A stretch of DNA of 14,208 nucleotides from an uncultured Pseudorhodobacter sp. GTDB lineage: Bacteria > Pseudomonadota > Alphaproteobacteria > Rhodobacterales > Rhodobacteraceae. The translations under genes and the position numbers were made by a program. Where the stretch lies: assembly GCA_937910975.1 (NCBI GenBank), contig CALEMZ010000226.1:1-14208 (forward strand), in the 5' to 3' direction. Shown here piece after piece: positions 6,961 to 13,872 of this stretch. The notes below the pieces were generated by a model. The model was not told where the DNA came from. It ran no database searches and was given only the letters and a program-made list of their open reading frames with translations. Within the stretch, counting starts at the first letter, position 1, and every line of letters starts with the position of its first letter.

Positions 6961-7211
6961 ACGTTATGATTCATTGGCAGGGCCGATCGCTGCCATTTAA
7001 GCCCGGAGAAACCGTGGGCTCAGCACTTTTTCGCGCCGGGGTTATGCAATTCGGTCGGGCGGCTACCGGCCAGGCCCGCGCGCTGTTTTGCGGCATCGGC
7101 CAATGTCAGGGCTGCCTGATTCGCGTCGATGGGCGTGTGTCCGAGGCCTGCCTTTTGCCTTGCCGCGATGGTATGCTCGTGACCCCTTTCGAAGGGGACG
7201 AGAATGTCTGA
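6957..7211 (+). CDS. Small [2Fe-2S] subunit of heteromeric amino acid/opine dehydrogenase
   Basis: An 84-residue plant-ferredoxin-like protein with cysteines C45-x4-C50-x2-C53 and C65, the spacing that binds one [2Fe-2S] cluster; C69 is additional. A MIHWQGRSLPFKPGETVGSAL beta-grasp start (residues 4-24) is typical of the HcnA / LhpF / opine-oxidase gamma-subunit class. It would pass electrons between the two flavin subunits. Its ATG overlaps the stop of the preceding gene (ATGA at 6957-6960), and its end overlaps the start of the next by 8 bases, so the three are translationally coupled and their products are very probably one complex. A longer open frame begins at 6891, but its extra N-terminus is read inside the preceding gene and is rejected. 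Confidence 0.88.
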   Translation: MNVMIHWQGRSLPFKPGETVGSALFRAGVMQFGRAATGQARALFCGIGQCQGCLIRVDGRVSEACLLPCRDGMLVTPFEGDENV

Positions 7212-8478
7212 GCGTCCCGTTCTCGTGGTTGGGGCCGGTCTGGCCGGGCTGTCGGCGGCCATCGAATTGGCCCAAGCCGGAATCGCGGTGGTGGTGGTCG
7301 ATCAGGCGCAAGCCCCGGGCGGGGCTGTACATCGTCAGCCGTTGACCGGGGTGCGATCGGTTGCTTCCGCCATGCAGGCCCGGCGTTGGGCTGCCGTCAT
7401 GGCCGGGGTGCAGGCGCAGGGCGCCGCGATTACCATACGCTGTGGTACGCGTTTTGGCGGGGTGGACCATACCGGTGCCGTGTTGTTGACCGGTGCAATG
7501 GCGGCGCTGATCCGACCTCGGGCGCTGGTTTTGGCGGTTGGTGCCAGTGAGCGGGTGCAACCACGCCCCGGCTGGACCCTGCCCGGTGTGCAAACCGCCG
7601 GTGCAATTCAGACCAGAATCAAGACCTTGGCCGAGGCTCCCTCCGGGCGGGTGCTATTGGCCGGCTCCGGCCCGCTGCTGCTGGCGGTCGGGGCGGAGTT
7701 GTGCCGCATTGGTCGCCCGCCAGAGGCGATCATAGAGACGGCTCGTCCGCTTCGCCCGCTCGCTGCCCTTGGCCTGCCGTTGCCTTATCTGACCGAGGCC
7801 GCGGGCTATCTGGCGCGGCTTTTTCTGGCGCGGGTGCCGTTACTTTGGGGCGCGCATCTGACCCGGATTGAGACGGGTAATACGGGGCTTTTGGCACATG
7901 TCGAAACCCGCAGAGGCGCGCAAACATTCACCGCCGATCTGATTGGTCTGCACGACGGTATCCGCCCCAATGACACCGGGCTGACCGACAGCAAAGCACT
8001 CCCGGTGCTACGCTTGGGTGATTGCCGCGAGGCTTTGGGCGCGCGTGCTGCTTTGGCCGATGGGCAGGCAGGCGGGGCTGCATTAGCCGCGAAATTGCTA
8101 GGGCGCGCTGCTCCACCCCCCTCGTCCGAACTTAACCGCCAGCGTGCCGCGCAGGCCCGTTTGGCGCAAATTTATACCCATGATGGTGCGACGCGGCTTG
8201 CCGATATGCCGGACGATACCGTGATTTGCCGCTGTGAAAACCGTACGTTGGCGGATCTGCGCGCCCTTGGCACAGCCCCGACTGACCGCGAGCTACGCCT
8301 CGATGGCCGTTTTGCGATGGGGGCATGTCAGGGTCGGTTCTGCGCCGAATGGGTGGGGCGGATCACTGCGCCAACCCAATTGCGCCAGCGCATCGGAGCG
8401 GCGCGCTGGCCTGCCAGTCCAATCAACATCGCCGACTTGTTGGCAGCGCTCGATACTCTTGAAGGAGAAACAAAATGA
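7204..8478 (+). CDS. FAD/NAD(P)-binding subunit with C-terminal Cys4 iron-sulfur domain (LhpE/OoxA/HcnB type)
   Basis: A 424-residue pyridine-nucleotide-disulfide-type flavoprotein. The first Rossmann motif is G10-A-G12-L-A-G15 with D33, and an ATG-like AVGASERVQPRPGWTLPGV stretch lies at 111-129. A second nucleotide fold begins LLAGSGPLLLAVG (151-163). The C-terminal BFD-like domain has C342-x-C344 and C375-x4-C380, the four-cysteine set that binds a [2Fe-2S] cluster. This architecture is diagnostic of the alpha subunit of opine oxidase, hydrogen cyanide synthase and D-hydroxyproline dehydrogenase. It overlaps the small iron-sulfur gene by 8 bases. Together with the two preceding products it should form a complex with two flavins and two clusters that donates electrons to the respiratory chain instead of oxygen. 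The substrate is set mainly by the beta-like subunit. Confidence 0.87.
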   Translation: MSERPVLVVGAGLAGLSAAIELAQAGIAVVVVDQAQAPGGAVHRQPLTGVRSVASAMQARRWAAVMAGVQAQGAAITIRCGTRFGGVDHTGAVLLTGAMAALIRPRALVLAVGASERVQPRPGWTLPGVQTAGAIQTRIKTLAEAPSGRVLLAGSGPLLLAVGAELCRIGRPPEAIIETARPLRPLAALGLPLPYLTEAAGYLARLFLARVPLLWGAHLTRIETGNTGLLAHVETRRGAQTFTADLIGLHDGIRPNDTGLTDSKALPVLRLGDCREALGARAALADGQAGGAALAAKLLGRAAPPPSSELNRQRAAQARLAQIYTHDGATRLADMPDDTVICRCENRTLADLRALGTAPTDRELRLDGRFAMGACQGRFCAEWVGRITAPTQLRQRIGAARWPASPINIADLLAALDTLEGETK

Positions 8479-9872
8479 CCCTTGCCACCCCGATGCGTGC
8501 CACCGAAGTGACGGAATTTACCGTCCGCAATCCATGGTCCGGCGCGTTGCTGGCGACGCTGCCGCAAACCTCGCAGACGGAAATCTTGGCAATAGTCGCC
8601 CGCGCTCAGGTTGCTGCTGCCGGATTTCGCACCTCGACACCCTATCAGCGCCGCGAGTTACTGAATCGGCTTGCCGATCTGATCGCCCGCGACGCCGAAG
8701 CAATGGCCCAGACCATCAGCGCCGAAATGGGCAAGACCATCACAGAGGCGCGCGGCGAAGTGCGCCGGGCGCAGAACACGCTTCGTCTTTCGGGTGATGC
8801 CGGCACTTTTCTTGATGGCGAAGTGCTGCATTGCGCCATTGTCTCGGGCGGGGTGGACCGGCAGGCGGTGGTGACCTATGTGCCTACCGGCGTTGTGGCC
8901 GCGATCACGCCGTTCAATTATCCGGTCAATCTTTTGTGCCACAAGCTGGGCCCCGCAATTGCAGCTGGCAATGCGGTGGTGGCAAAGCCCTCACCCAAGG
9001 CACCGTTGGCGGCGGATCACCTTGTGCGGCTGACCGTGGAGGCGGGCTTTCCTGCCGATCTGGTGCAGATCGTTCATGGCGGTGCGGAGGCGGCACTGGG
9101 GCTTGCCCGCGCCCCGATTGATCTGTTGTCCTTTACGGGTGGTGGGCTGGCGGGGCTGGCGCTGAAGCGCGCAAGCGGGCTGGTGCGCTGTTTGATGGAA
9201 CTGGGGGGGAACGATCCGTTGATTGTGCTGGCCGACGCAGATCTTGCAGCCGCCGCCGCCACCGCAATTGCACAACGATTTGAGATTGCAGGACAAAGTT
9301 GCGCCGCAGTGAAGAAACTTTATGTCCATAGCACCGTTGCCGCCGAGTTTACCGAACGCCTTCTGGCCGGAGTTGCAGCACATCGTTCCGGTGATCCAAG
9401 CCTCCCCGAGACGCAAATGGGCCCCGTGATTGACCAAGCTTCCGCTGTCGACATCGTTGCGCGGATGACCGAGGCGCAATCTGCAGGGGCACGCGTGCTG
9501 GCAGGTGGGACGCGCGAGGGCGCGCTGGTGGTGCCTGCCGTGATGGCGGACGTACCGCAGGCTTCGCGGCTATTTTCCACCGAAACATTCGGCCCGGTGT
9601 TGGCAATGCGGCGCTTTGACGATCTGGCTCAGGTTGTGAGTGAGGTTAACGCCAGCGAATTTGGCCTGCAGGCAGGGGTCTTTACCAATGATCATGCGGC
9701 GATCAGGCAACTTGGCCGGAGCTTGCAGGTCGGCGGTCTGATGGTCAACGAGGGCCCTGATTTCCGCGCCGAACATGTGCCGTTTGGTGGGATCAAAGGC
9801 TCAGGCTTAGGCCGCGAAGGCGTTCGCATCGCACTGCGCGAGATGTCGGAGACCCGCGTGGTGATCGACTGA
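8475..9872 (+). CDS. NAD(P)-dependent aldehyde dehydrogenase
   Basis: A 465-residue ALDH-superfamily enzyme that oxidises an aldehyde to a carboxylate in the cytoplasm. Catalytic residues are in place: ITPFN148YP, K171 in AKPSPKAP, E242 in MELGGNDP, and nucleophile C276 in AGQSCAAVKK. The C-terminal segment HVPFGGIKGSGLGREGVR resembles the lactaldehyde / phosphonoacetaldehyde / non-phosphorylating glyceraldehyde-3-phosphate group and not the classical KGSA dehydrogenases I know, though substrate cannot be read from this. The ATG overlaps the preceding stop (ATGA at 8475-8478) after a GAAGGAG ribosome site, so it is coupled to the dehydrogenase genes. In context it should act on the semialdehyde or aldehyde produced by the DapA-family lyase encoded next. 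Alpha-ketoglutarate semialdehyde is the expectation if the pathway is hydroxyproline-like. Confidence 0.88.
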   Translation: MTLATPMRATEVTEFTVRNPWSGALLATLPQTSQTEILAIVARAQVAAAGFRTSTPYQRRELLNRLADLIARDAEAMAQTISAEMGKTITEARGEVRRAQNTLRLSGDAGTFLDGEVLHCAIVSGGVDRQAVVTYVPTGVVAAITPFNYPVNLLCHKLGPAIAAGNAVVAKPSPKAPLAADHLVRLTVEAGFPADLVQIVHGGAEAALGLARAPIDLLSFTGGGLAGLALKRASGLVRCLMELGGNDPLIVLADADLAAAAATAIAQRFEIAGQSCAAVKKLYVHSTVAAEFTERLLAGVAAHRSGDPSLPETQMGPVIDQASAVDIVARMTEAQSAGARVLAGGTREGALVVPAVMADVPQASRLFSTETFGPVLAMRRFDDLAQVVSEVNASEFGLQAGVFTNDHAAIRQLGRSLQVGGLMVNEGPDFRAEHVPFGGIKGSGLGREGVRIALREMSETRVVID

Positions 9873-9962
9873 TGGAACAGTTGGAATTCCATTTCGCGCA
9901 CCGTCTCAGTTTATACCGCGCCGCCGACATTGCTGCGCCTGCATCGCTATGAAAGGTAAACC
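9873..9962 (+). other. 90-bp gap before the DapA-family gene
   Basis: Unlike the overlapping junctions before it, the last gene of the plus operon is set off by 90 bases. The gap contains the palindrome TGGAATTCCA (9882-9891) and ends with an AAAGG ribosome site. I see no terminator, and no promoter I can place firmly, so read-through is likely, with an extra internal promoter possible. Confidence 0.4.
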
Positions 9963-10847
9963 ATGATCAACCGCTTTGATGGCGTATTTACAACACTTGT
10001 CACCCCATTCACAGAAATTGGCACCATTGATTGGCCAGCCTTTGATGCGTTGATCGAGCGCCAATTAGCCGCAGGTATTGCCGGGCTGGTGCCCGTCGGC
10101 ACGACGGGTGAGGCGGCAACGTTAAGCTGCGACGAAGCACTGGCGCTGATAGCCCACACGGTAAAGCGGGTGGCCGGGCGCGCCTATGTTCTTGCGGGCA
10201 CCGGCAGCAATTCCACGCCGAAATCGATAGAAGCCACCTGCCGCGCCACAGATGTTGGCGTGGATGGCGTGCTGTTGATTACGCCCTATTACAACAAGCC
10301 TAGTCAAGCGGGGTTGGTCGCGCATTTCGGCGCCATTGCAGCGGCGACCTCGGTTGATGTCATGCTCTATTCGGTGCCAGGGCGTACGGGAATAGCGATC
10401 ACGCCGGAAACCACCGCCGAACTGGCCGCCACATTTGCCAATATCATTGCGATCAAAGAGGCTGGCGGCGACGTCGCGCGTGTCACCGCCCTACGCGCCG
10501 CTTGTGGGCCGGAATTTGTGGTTCATTGTGGTGATGATGCACTGGCATTGCCTTTTTTTGCACTGGGAGCAAGCGGGCTGACCTCGGTTTTGTCAAACTA
10601 CGCCCCTACGGAATGTGTTGCCCTTTACAAGGCATGGTCCACCGGCAACCAGAACACGGCTTTGGTATTGCATGATCGGTTGGCACCACTTTCTGCGGCG
10701 ATGTTCGTCGAAAGCAGCCCCAGCCCGGTGAAACGCGCGCTGGCGCTGGCCGGGCGCATGCGCGATGAGGTCCGCTTGCCGCTGGTGCAACTGTCGCCTG
10801 CAGCAGATCAACTGTTGCGTCATGAACTGACGCGGTTCGGCGAATAG
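9963..10847 (+). CDS. Dihydrodipicolinate synthase (DapA)-family lyase/deaminase
   Basis: A 294-residue TIM-barrel protein of the DHDPS/NAL class-I aldolase superfamily. The Schiff-base lysine is K165 (IIAIKEAGGD). All canonical DapA positions are conserved: T47-T48 in GTTGE, Y110 in TPYYNKPSQ, Y136 in VMLYSVP, and R141 in PGRTG, the residue that holds the substrate carboxylate in true DHDPS. In the cis-4-hydroxy-D-proline pathway a member of this family dehydrates and deaminates 1-pyrroline-4-hydroxy-2-carboxylate to alpha-ketoglutarate semialdehyde, which fits the adjacent dehydrogenase and ALDH genes. An aldolase releasing pyruvate plus an aldehyde for that ALDH is equally compatible with the motifs. 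It could also be a DapA paralogue working in lysine synthesis, although the position at the end of a catabolic operon argues against that. The start follows an AAAGG site. Confidence 0.85.
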   Translation: MINRFDGVFTTLVTPFTEIGTIDWPAFDALIERQLAAGIAGLVPVGTTGEAATLSCDEALALIAHTVKRVAGRAYVLAGTGSNSTPKSIEATCRATDVGVDGVLLITPYYNKPSQAGLVAHFGAIAAATSVDVMLYSVPGRTGIAITPETTAELAATFANIIAIKEAGGDVARVTALRAACGPEFVVHCGDDALALPFFALGASGLTSVLSNYAPTECVALYKAWSTGNQNTALVLHDRLAPLSAAMFVESSPSPVKRALALAGRMRDEVRLPLVQLSPAADQLLRHELTRFGE

Positions 10848-10892
10848 CCAAGCTGAACGAGGCAATGATCAAGATATCTATGAACGCGCTGG

Positions 10893-10923
10893 CCCGAGAG
10901 TTCCCCTTGCCTATCCTCTCGGG
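10893..10923. repeat. 8-bp inverted repeat at the convergent operon ends
   Basis: CCCGAGAG (10893-10900) and CTCTCGGG (10916-10923) form a perfect stem with a 15-base loop between the convergent dapA-like and choV genes; the right arm lies in the last codons of choV. No T-run follows on either strand. It could fold at the 3' ends of both messages, but it is not a standard intrinsic terminator. The gap 10848-10910 shows no other element. Confidence 0.3.
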
Positions 10924-11939
10924 TTCACCAGTCGCCCCATGATATGGGCCGCCGTCAGCGTGCCGATGCGTGTGCCGGCCTCGGTCACAGCGATTTCCGA
11001 AACACCGTCGCGCATGGCTTCCATGATGGTGATCACCGGGGTTTCTGCGTCAAGTTCCATCGTCGCAATGCTCGCCCCGGATTGCATCACATCGCGGGCG
11101 GTCAGGACCGAGAGCGGGTTCATATGGGCGACGAAATCGGCGACGTAATCGGACACCGGGTTGGCAATGATCTCGCGCGCGGTGCCACATTGTACGATGC
11201 GCCCGCCCTCCATCAAGGCGATGCGATTGCCAATTTTGAAGGCTTCGTCCAAGTCGTGTGACACGAAAACGATGGTGCGTTTCAGGCTGGATTGCAGCTC
11301 CAGCAGCTCATCTTGCAGGCGCGCGCGGATTAGGGGATCTAGCGCGGAGAAGGGTTCATCCATCAACAGGATCGGCGCATTGGTGACAAAGGCGCGGGCA
11401 AGGCCGACGCGTTGTTGCATGCCGCCCGAAAGTTCTCCGACTTTTCGGTCCGCCCATTGGGAAAGGTTCACGAGCTTGAGCTGCTCCTCCACCGCGCCAT
11501 TGCGCTGGGAGGCAGATTGGCCAGCAAGCTCCAGCCCGAGGCCGACGTTCTCGCACACGGTGCGCCAGGGTAGCAGGCCAAAGGCTTGGAAAACCATGGC
11601 AATATTGGAAAGGCGCAAGCGGCGTAGGGTGGCTTTATCGGCATGGGTGACAGATGTCATCCCATCGCCATCCTTCACCCGCACCTCGCCGCGCACCACA
11701 GGGTTCAACCCATTTACGCCGCGTAACAGCGTGGATTTGCCCGAACCGGAGAGGCCCATCAGCACCAAAATCTCGCCCTCGGCCACGTTAAGCGAGCAAT
11801 TATGCACGCCCAGAACCTGCGCCGTGGCTGCCTGAATTTCGGGGCGTGATTGGCCCGCATCCATCAGGGGCAGGGCGATATCGGGCCGATCGCCAAAGAC
11901 GATGGAGACATTGTCAAATTCTACGGCATTCCCGGTCAT
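10911..11939 (-). CDS. choV: Choline ABC transporter, ATP-binding protein ChoV
   Basis: A 342-residue ATPase of the ProV/OpuA class. Motifs are Walker A GLSGSGKST (62-70), Q118, the signature LSGGMQQR (170-177), Walker B LLMDEPFSALDP (191-202) and H228. A C-terminal extension from about 278 (TARDVMQSG, then TPVITIMEAMRDGVSEIAV) looks like a single CBS-type repeat, as in quaternary-amine transporters. The LPWRTVCENVGLGLE segment is typical of this subclass. The frame is open up to 12503, but that extension overlaps the permease gene in another frame. The true start is the ATG at 11937-11939, which overlaps the permease stop (ATGA). It drives high-affinity choline uptake with ChoW and ChoX for conversion to glycine betaine. 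Confidence 0.93.
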   Translation of the reverse strand: MTGNAVEFDNVSIVFGDRPDIALPLMDAGQSRPEIQAATAQVLGVHNCSLNVAEGEILVLMGLSGSGKSTLLRGVNGLNPVVRGEVRVKDGDGMTSVTHADKATLRRLRLSNIAMVFQAFGLLPWRTVCENVGLGLELAGQSASQRNGAVEEQLKLVNLSQWADRKVGELSGGMQQRVGLARAFVTNAPILLMDEPFSALDPLIRARLQDELLELQSSLKRTIVFVSHDLDEAFKIGNRIALMEGGRIVQCGTAREIIANPVSDYVADFVAHMNPLSVLTARDVMQSGASIATMELDAETPVITIMEAMRDGVSEIAVTEAGTRIGTLTAAHIMGRLVNPRG

Positions 11940-12790
11940 TTCTTGCGCACCTCCAGCATGACGCGCAGCACGGTGGCCAAGGCGACGATAACAAAGCCGG
12001 ATTCGAAGCCAAGATCGGGTTTCATCCGGTTTAGGCCGTTGAGAACAGGCTGGCCAAGCCCGCCTGCGCCGACCAGCGTGGCGATGACGACCATGGAAAG
12101 CGAAAGCATGATTGTTTGGTTCAGCCCCACCATGATTTGCGGGAATGCAGAGGGTAGCTCTACCTTCAGCAGCTTTTGCATGGGCGTGGCCCCAAAGGCA
12201 GTTGCTGCCTCGGTAAGGGCGGTGGGTGTGGAAGATATACCCAAATGGGTGAGGCGGATGGAGGCGGGCAGGGCGAAGATCACCGTAGCAATTAGGCCGG
12301 GCACCGCGCCAAGACCGAAAAAGATAACCGCAGGAATAAGATAGACAAAGGTTGGCAGGGTTTGCATCAGATCCAGAACCGGCTCGATGAAGCTGTAGAC
12401 CCATTTTTTGCGTGCTGCCAGAATGCCCATTGGGACGCCCAGACCCATGCAGACAAAGCAAGAGACGAGGATCAGCGAGAGGGTTTCGATGGTGCGGTCC
12501 CAATAGCCCTGATTGATGATGAACAGCATGCCAAGGCCGACGACAATAGTCTTTTTGTAGCTGCGTTGCAGCGCGTAGGTGAGGGCCATGAAGGCCAGCG
12601 TCATGCCAATGGGGCCGATTGTCTCGATGCTCAGCGTTACCGCGTCGATCAGCGCCTCAATGCCATCGGACATTATATCGAAGACGCCGGAAGCATGAGT
12701 TTTCAACCAACTCACCGCCGCCTGCGCCCAAGCGCCGACGGGAATTTTGAGATCGGTCAGGAAATCGACTAACAGGGGTTGAAGCGCCAT
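11936..12790 (-). CDS. choW: Choline ABC transporter, permease ChoW
   Basis: A 284-residue inner-membrane protein of the ProW/OpuAB family with several hydrophobic segments from about residue 60 to 275. The family core LMQTLPTFVYLIPAVIFFG (141-159) and the coupling loop EAATAFGATPMQKLLKVELP (194-213) are clear. It forms the choline channel with ChoV at the cytoplasmic face. The start at 12788-12790 follows an AAAGGA site; longer frames upstream read into the terminator-like hairpin and choX and are rejected. The stop overlaps the choV start by four bases, so the two are coupled. The gene is separated from choX by the hairpin at 12814-12838. Confidence 0.93.
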   Translation of the reverse strand: MALQPLLVDFLTDLKIPVGAWAQAAVSWLKTHASGVFDIMSDGIEALIDAVTLSIETIGPIGMTLAFMALTYALQRSYKKTIVVGLGMLFIINQGYWDRTIETLSLILVSCFVCMGLGVPMGILAARKKWVYSFIEPVLDLMQTLPTFVYLIPAVIFFGLGAVPGLIATVIFALPASIRLTHLGISSTPTALTEAATAFGATPMQKLLKVELPSAFPQIMVGLNQTIMLSLSMVVIATLVGAGGLGQPVLNGLNRMKPDLGFESGFVIVALATVLRVMLEVRKK

Positions 12791-12813
12791 GCTGATCCTT
12801 TGAGCAAAGAAAT

Positions 12814-12838
12814 AAGGCCCCGATCTTGCCGGGGCCTT
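12814..12838 (-). terminator. Terminator/attenuator hairpin between choX and choW
   Basis: A perfect 9-bp stem (AAGGCCCCG 12814-12822 / CGGGGCCTT 12830-12838) with a 7-base loop begins five bases after the choX stop. In the minus-strand transcript the stem runs into a U-rich stretch (UUAUUUCUUU), giving the shape of an intrinsic terminator. Because choW and choV follow in the same direction with no other obvious promoter, it probably acts as a partial terminator that leaves choX expressed in excess over the membrane components. Confidence 0.75.
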
Positions 12839-12843
12839 TGGAT

Positions 12844-13779
12844 TTAGTTGGCGAGTGCTGCGGTGACCGCAGCCATCGCATCGCCGCCATCCTTGGTGGT
12901 CACGCCGTCCAGCCAGCCTTTCAGCGTGTCCGGGTTGGCGGCCAGCCAAGCTTTTGCGGCTGCTTCCGGCTCAGCGCCGCCATCAAGGATCGCGCCCAGG
13001 ATCTCATTTTCCAGCTTTAGCGTGAACTCAAGATTTTGCAGCAGCTTGCCCGTGTTGGCACATTCCGTGACATAGCCCGCGCGGGTGTTGGTGGCCACAG
13101 TCGCGCCGCCCAGATCGGGGCCGAAAAAGTCATCGCCGCCGGGCAGGTAGGTCATGTTGATGTTGGCGTTCATCGGATGCGGCTCCCATCCGAGGAAGAC
13201 AATCGCCTCATTGCGCTCTTCGGCGCGGCTGGCTTGCGCGAGCATGCCTTGCTCGGAGGATTCGACCACCTCAAACCCCTTGAGGCCAAACGCATCGCCG
13301 TCAATCATATCCATGATCAGGCGGTTGCCGTCATTGCCCGGCTCAATGCCATAGATCTTGCCATCCAGCGCCTCTTTGGCCTGTGCGATGGAGGCGAAAT
13401 CGGTGACGCCGGCAGCAACCCCTGCGGCATTGGTGGCCAGCGTGTATTTCGCGCCGGTCAGGTTGGTGCGCACCGTGTCCACGGTGCCTGCGTCGCGGTA
13501 GGCGGCGATATCTGCCTCCATCGTCGGCATCCAGTTGCCTAGAAACACGTCGATATCGCCCTCAGCCATGGAGGCATAGGTGACAGGAACCGAAAGCACT
13601 TTGGTTTCGGTTTCATAACCGAGAGCCTGCAGTACGAGGCTGGTCACGGCGGTGGTGGCGGTGATGTCGGTCCAGCCAACATCGGAAAAGGTGACTTTTT
13701 CGCAGCCCGCAGCGGCGGCGGGGCCAGCAAGTACGAACGCGGTGACGCTGGCCAAAAGGCAAAGTTTGATATTGCGCAT
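12844..13779 (-). CDS. choX: Choline-binding periplasmic protein ChoX
   Basis: A 311-residue precursor with a signal peptide (MRNIKLCLLASVTAFVLAG, cleavage near AAAA-G25). The aromatic cage for the trimethylammonium head is complete: W36 (GWTD), W83 (GNWMPTM), Y112 (AKYTL) and W198 (LGWEPHPMN). D38 and N149 are also present. From memory, the Sinorhizobium meliloti ChoX ligand residues are W43, D45, W90, Y119, N156 and W205; all six recur here at a constant offset of seven, strongly supporting choline specificity. The start has an AAGGGA site seven bases upstream. It is the first gene of choXWV, divergent from betI, and its promoter region carries the candidate BetI operator at 13809-13830. 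Confidence 0.95.
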   Translation of the reverse strand: MRNIKLCLLASVTAFVLAGPAAAAGCEKVTFSDVGWTDITATTAVTSLVLQALGYETETKVLSVPVTYASMAEGDIDVFLGNWMPTMEADIAAYRDAGTVDTVRTNLTGAKYTLATNAAGVAAGVTDFASIAQAKEALDGKIYGIEPGNDGNRLIMDMIDGDAFGLKGFEVVESSEQGMLAQASRAEERNEAIVFLGWEPHPMNANINMTYLPGGDDFFGPDLGGATVATNTRAGYVTECANTGKLLQNLEFTLKLENEILGAILDGGAEPEAAAKAWLAANPDTLKGWLDGVTTKDGGDAMAAVTAALAN

Positions 13780-13872
13780 GTGGTTTCCCTTGGTTGGTTC
13801 TGTTTTTTGTTGATTGACGAGTCAATAAACTTCACGGTAGCCCGGTTGGCAAGTATTTATTGGGAACCTGCA
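13780..13872. promoter_or_regulatory. choX/betI divergent promoter region
   Basis: A 93-bp AT-rich gap separates the divergent choX and betI starts and must hold both promoters. It contains the inverted repeat at 13809-13830 and the ribosome sites of both genes (AAGGGA for choX; a weaker GGGA before betI). A TTGGCA-like element with an AT-rich TATTTATT stretch close behind it sits upstream of betI at about 13843-13860, but the spacing is too short for a clear promoter call. Confidence 0.6.
13809..13830. promoter_or_regulatory. Candidate BetI operator
   Basis: The arms GTTGATTGAC (13809-13818) and GTCAATAAAC (13821-13830) flank a GA spacer. The inner six bases are a perfect dyad (ATTGAC/GTCAAT), and nine of ten arm positions pair. 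The site lies midway between choX and betI. TTGATTGA...TCAAT dyads are the kind of site I recall for BetI, the choline-responsive TetR repressor encoded alongside. Binding here would repress both transcripts until choline is present. Confidence 0.65.

Noticed and set aside
5800..8478. Hydrogen cyanide synthase (HcnABC) as the function of the three-subunit dehydrogenase
   Set aside because: The architecture is shared, but the surrounding importer, ALDH and DapA-family genes point to carbon and nitrogen catabolism, and the HcnA-HcnB-HcnC gene order differs from the order here.
9882..9891. Palindrome TGGAATTCCA between the ALDH and DapA-family genes
   Set aside because: A 10-base palindrome without flanking pairing or a T-run is too short to call a terminator or operator.
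11940..12503. N-terminal extension that would make choV a 530-residue protein
   Set aside because: The added part is the choW region read in the wrong frame; the ATP-binding protein starts at the ATGA overlap (11937-11939).
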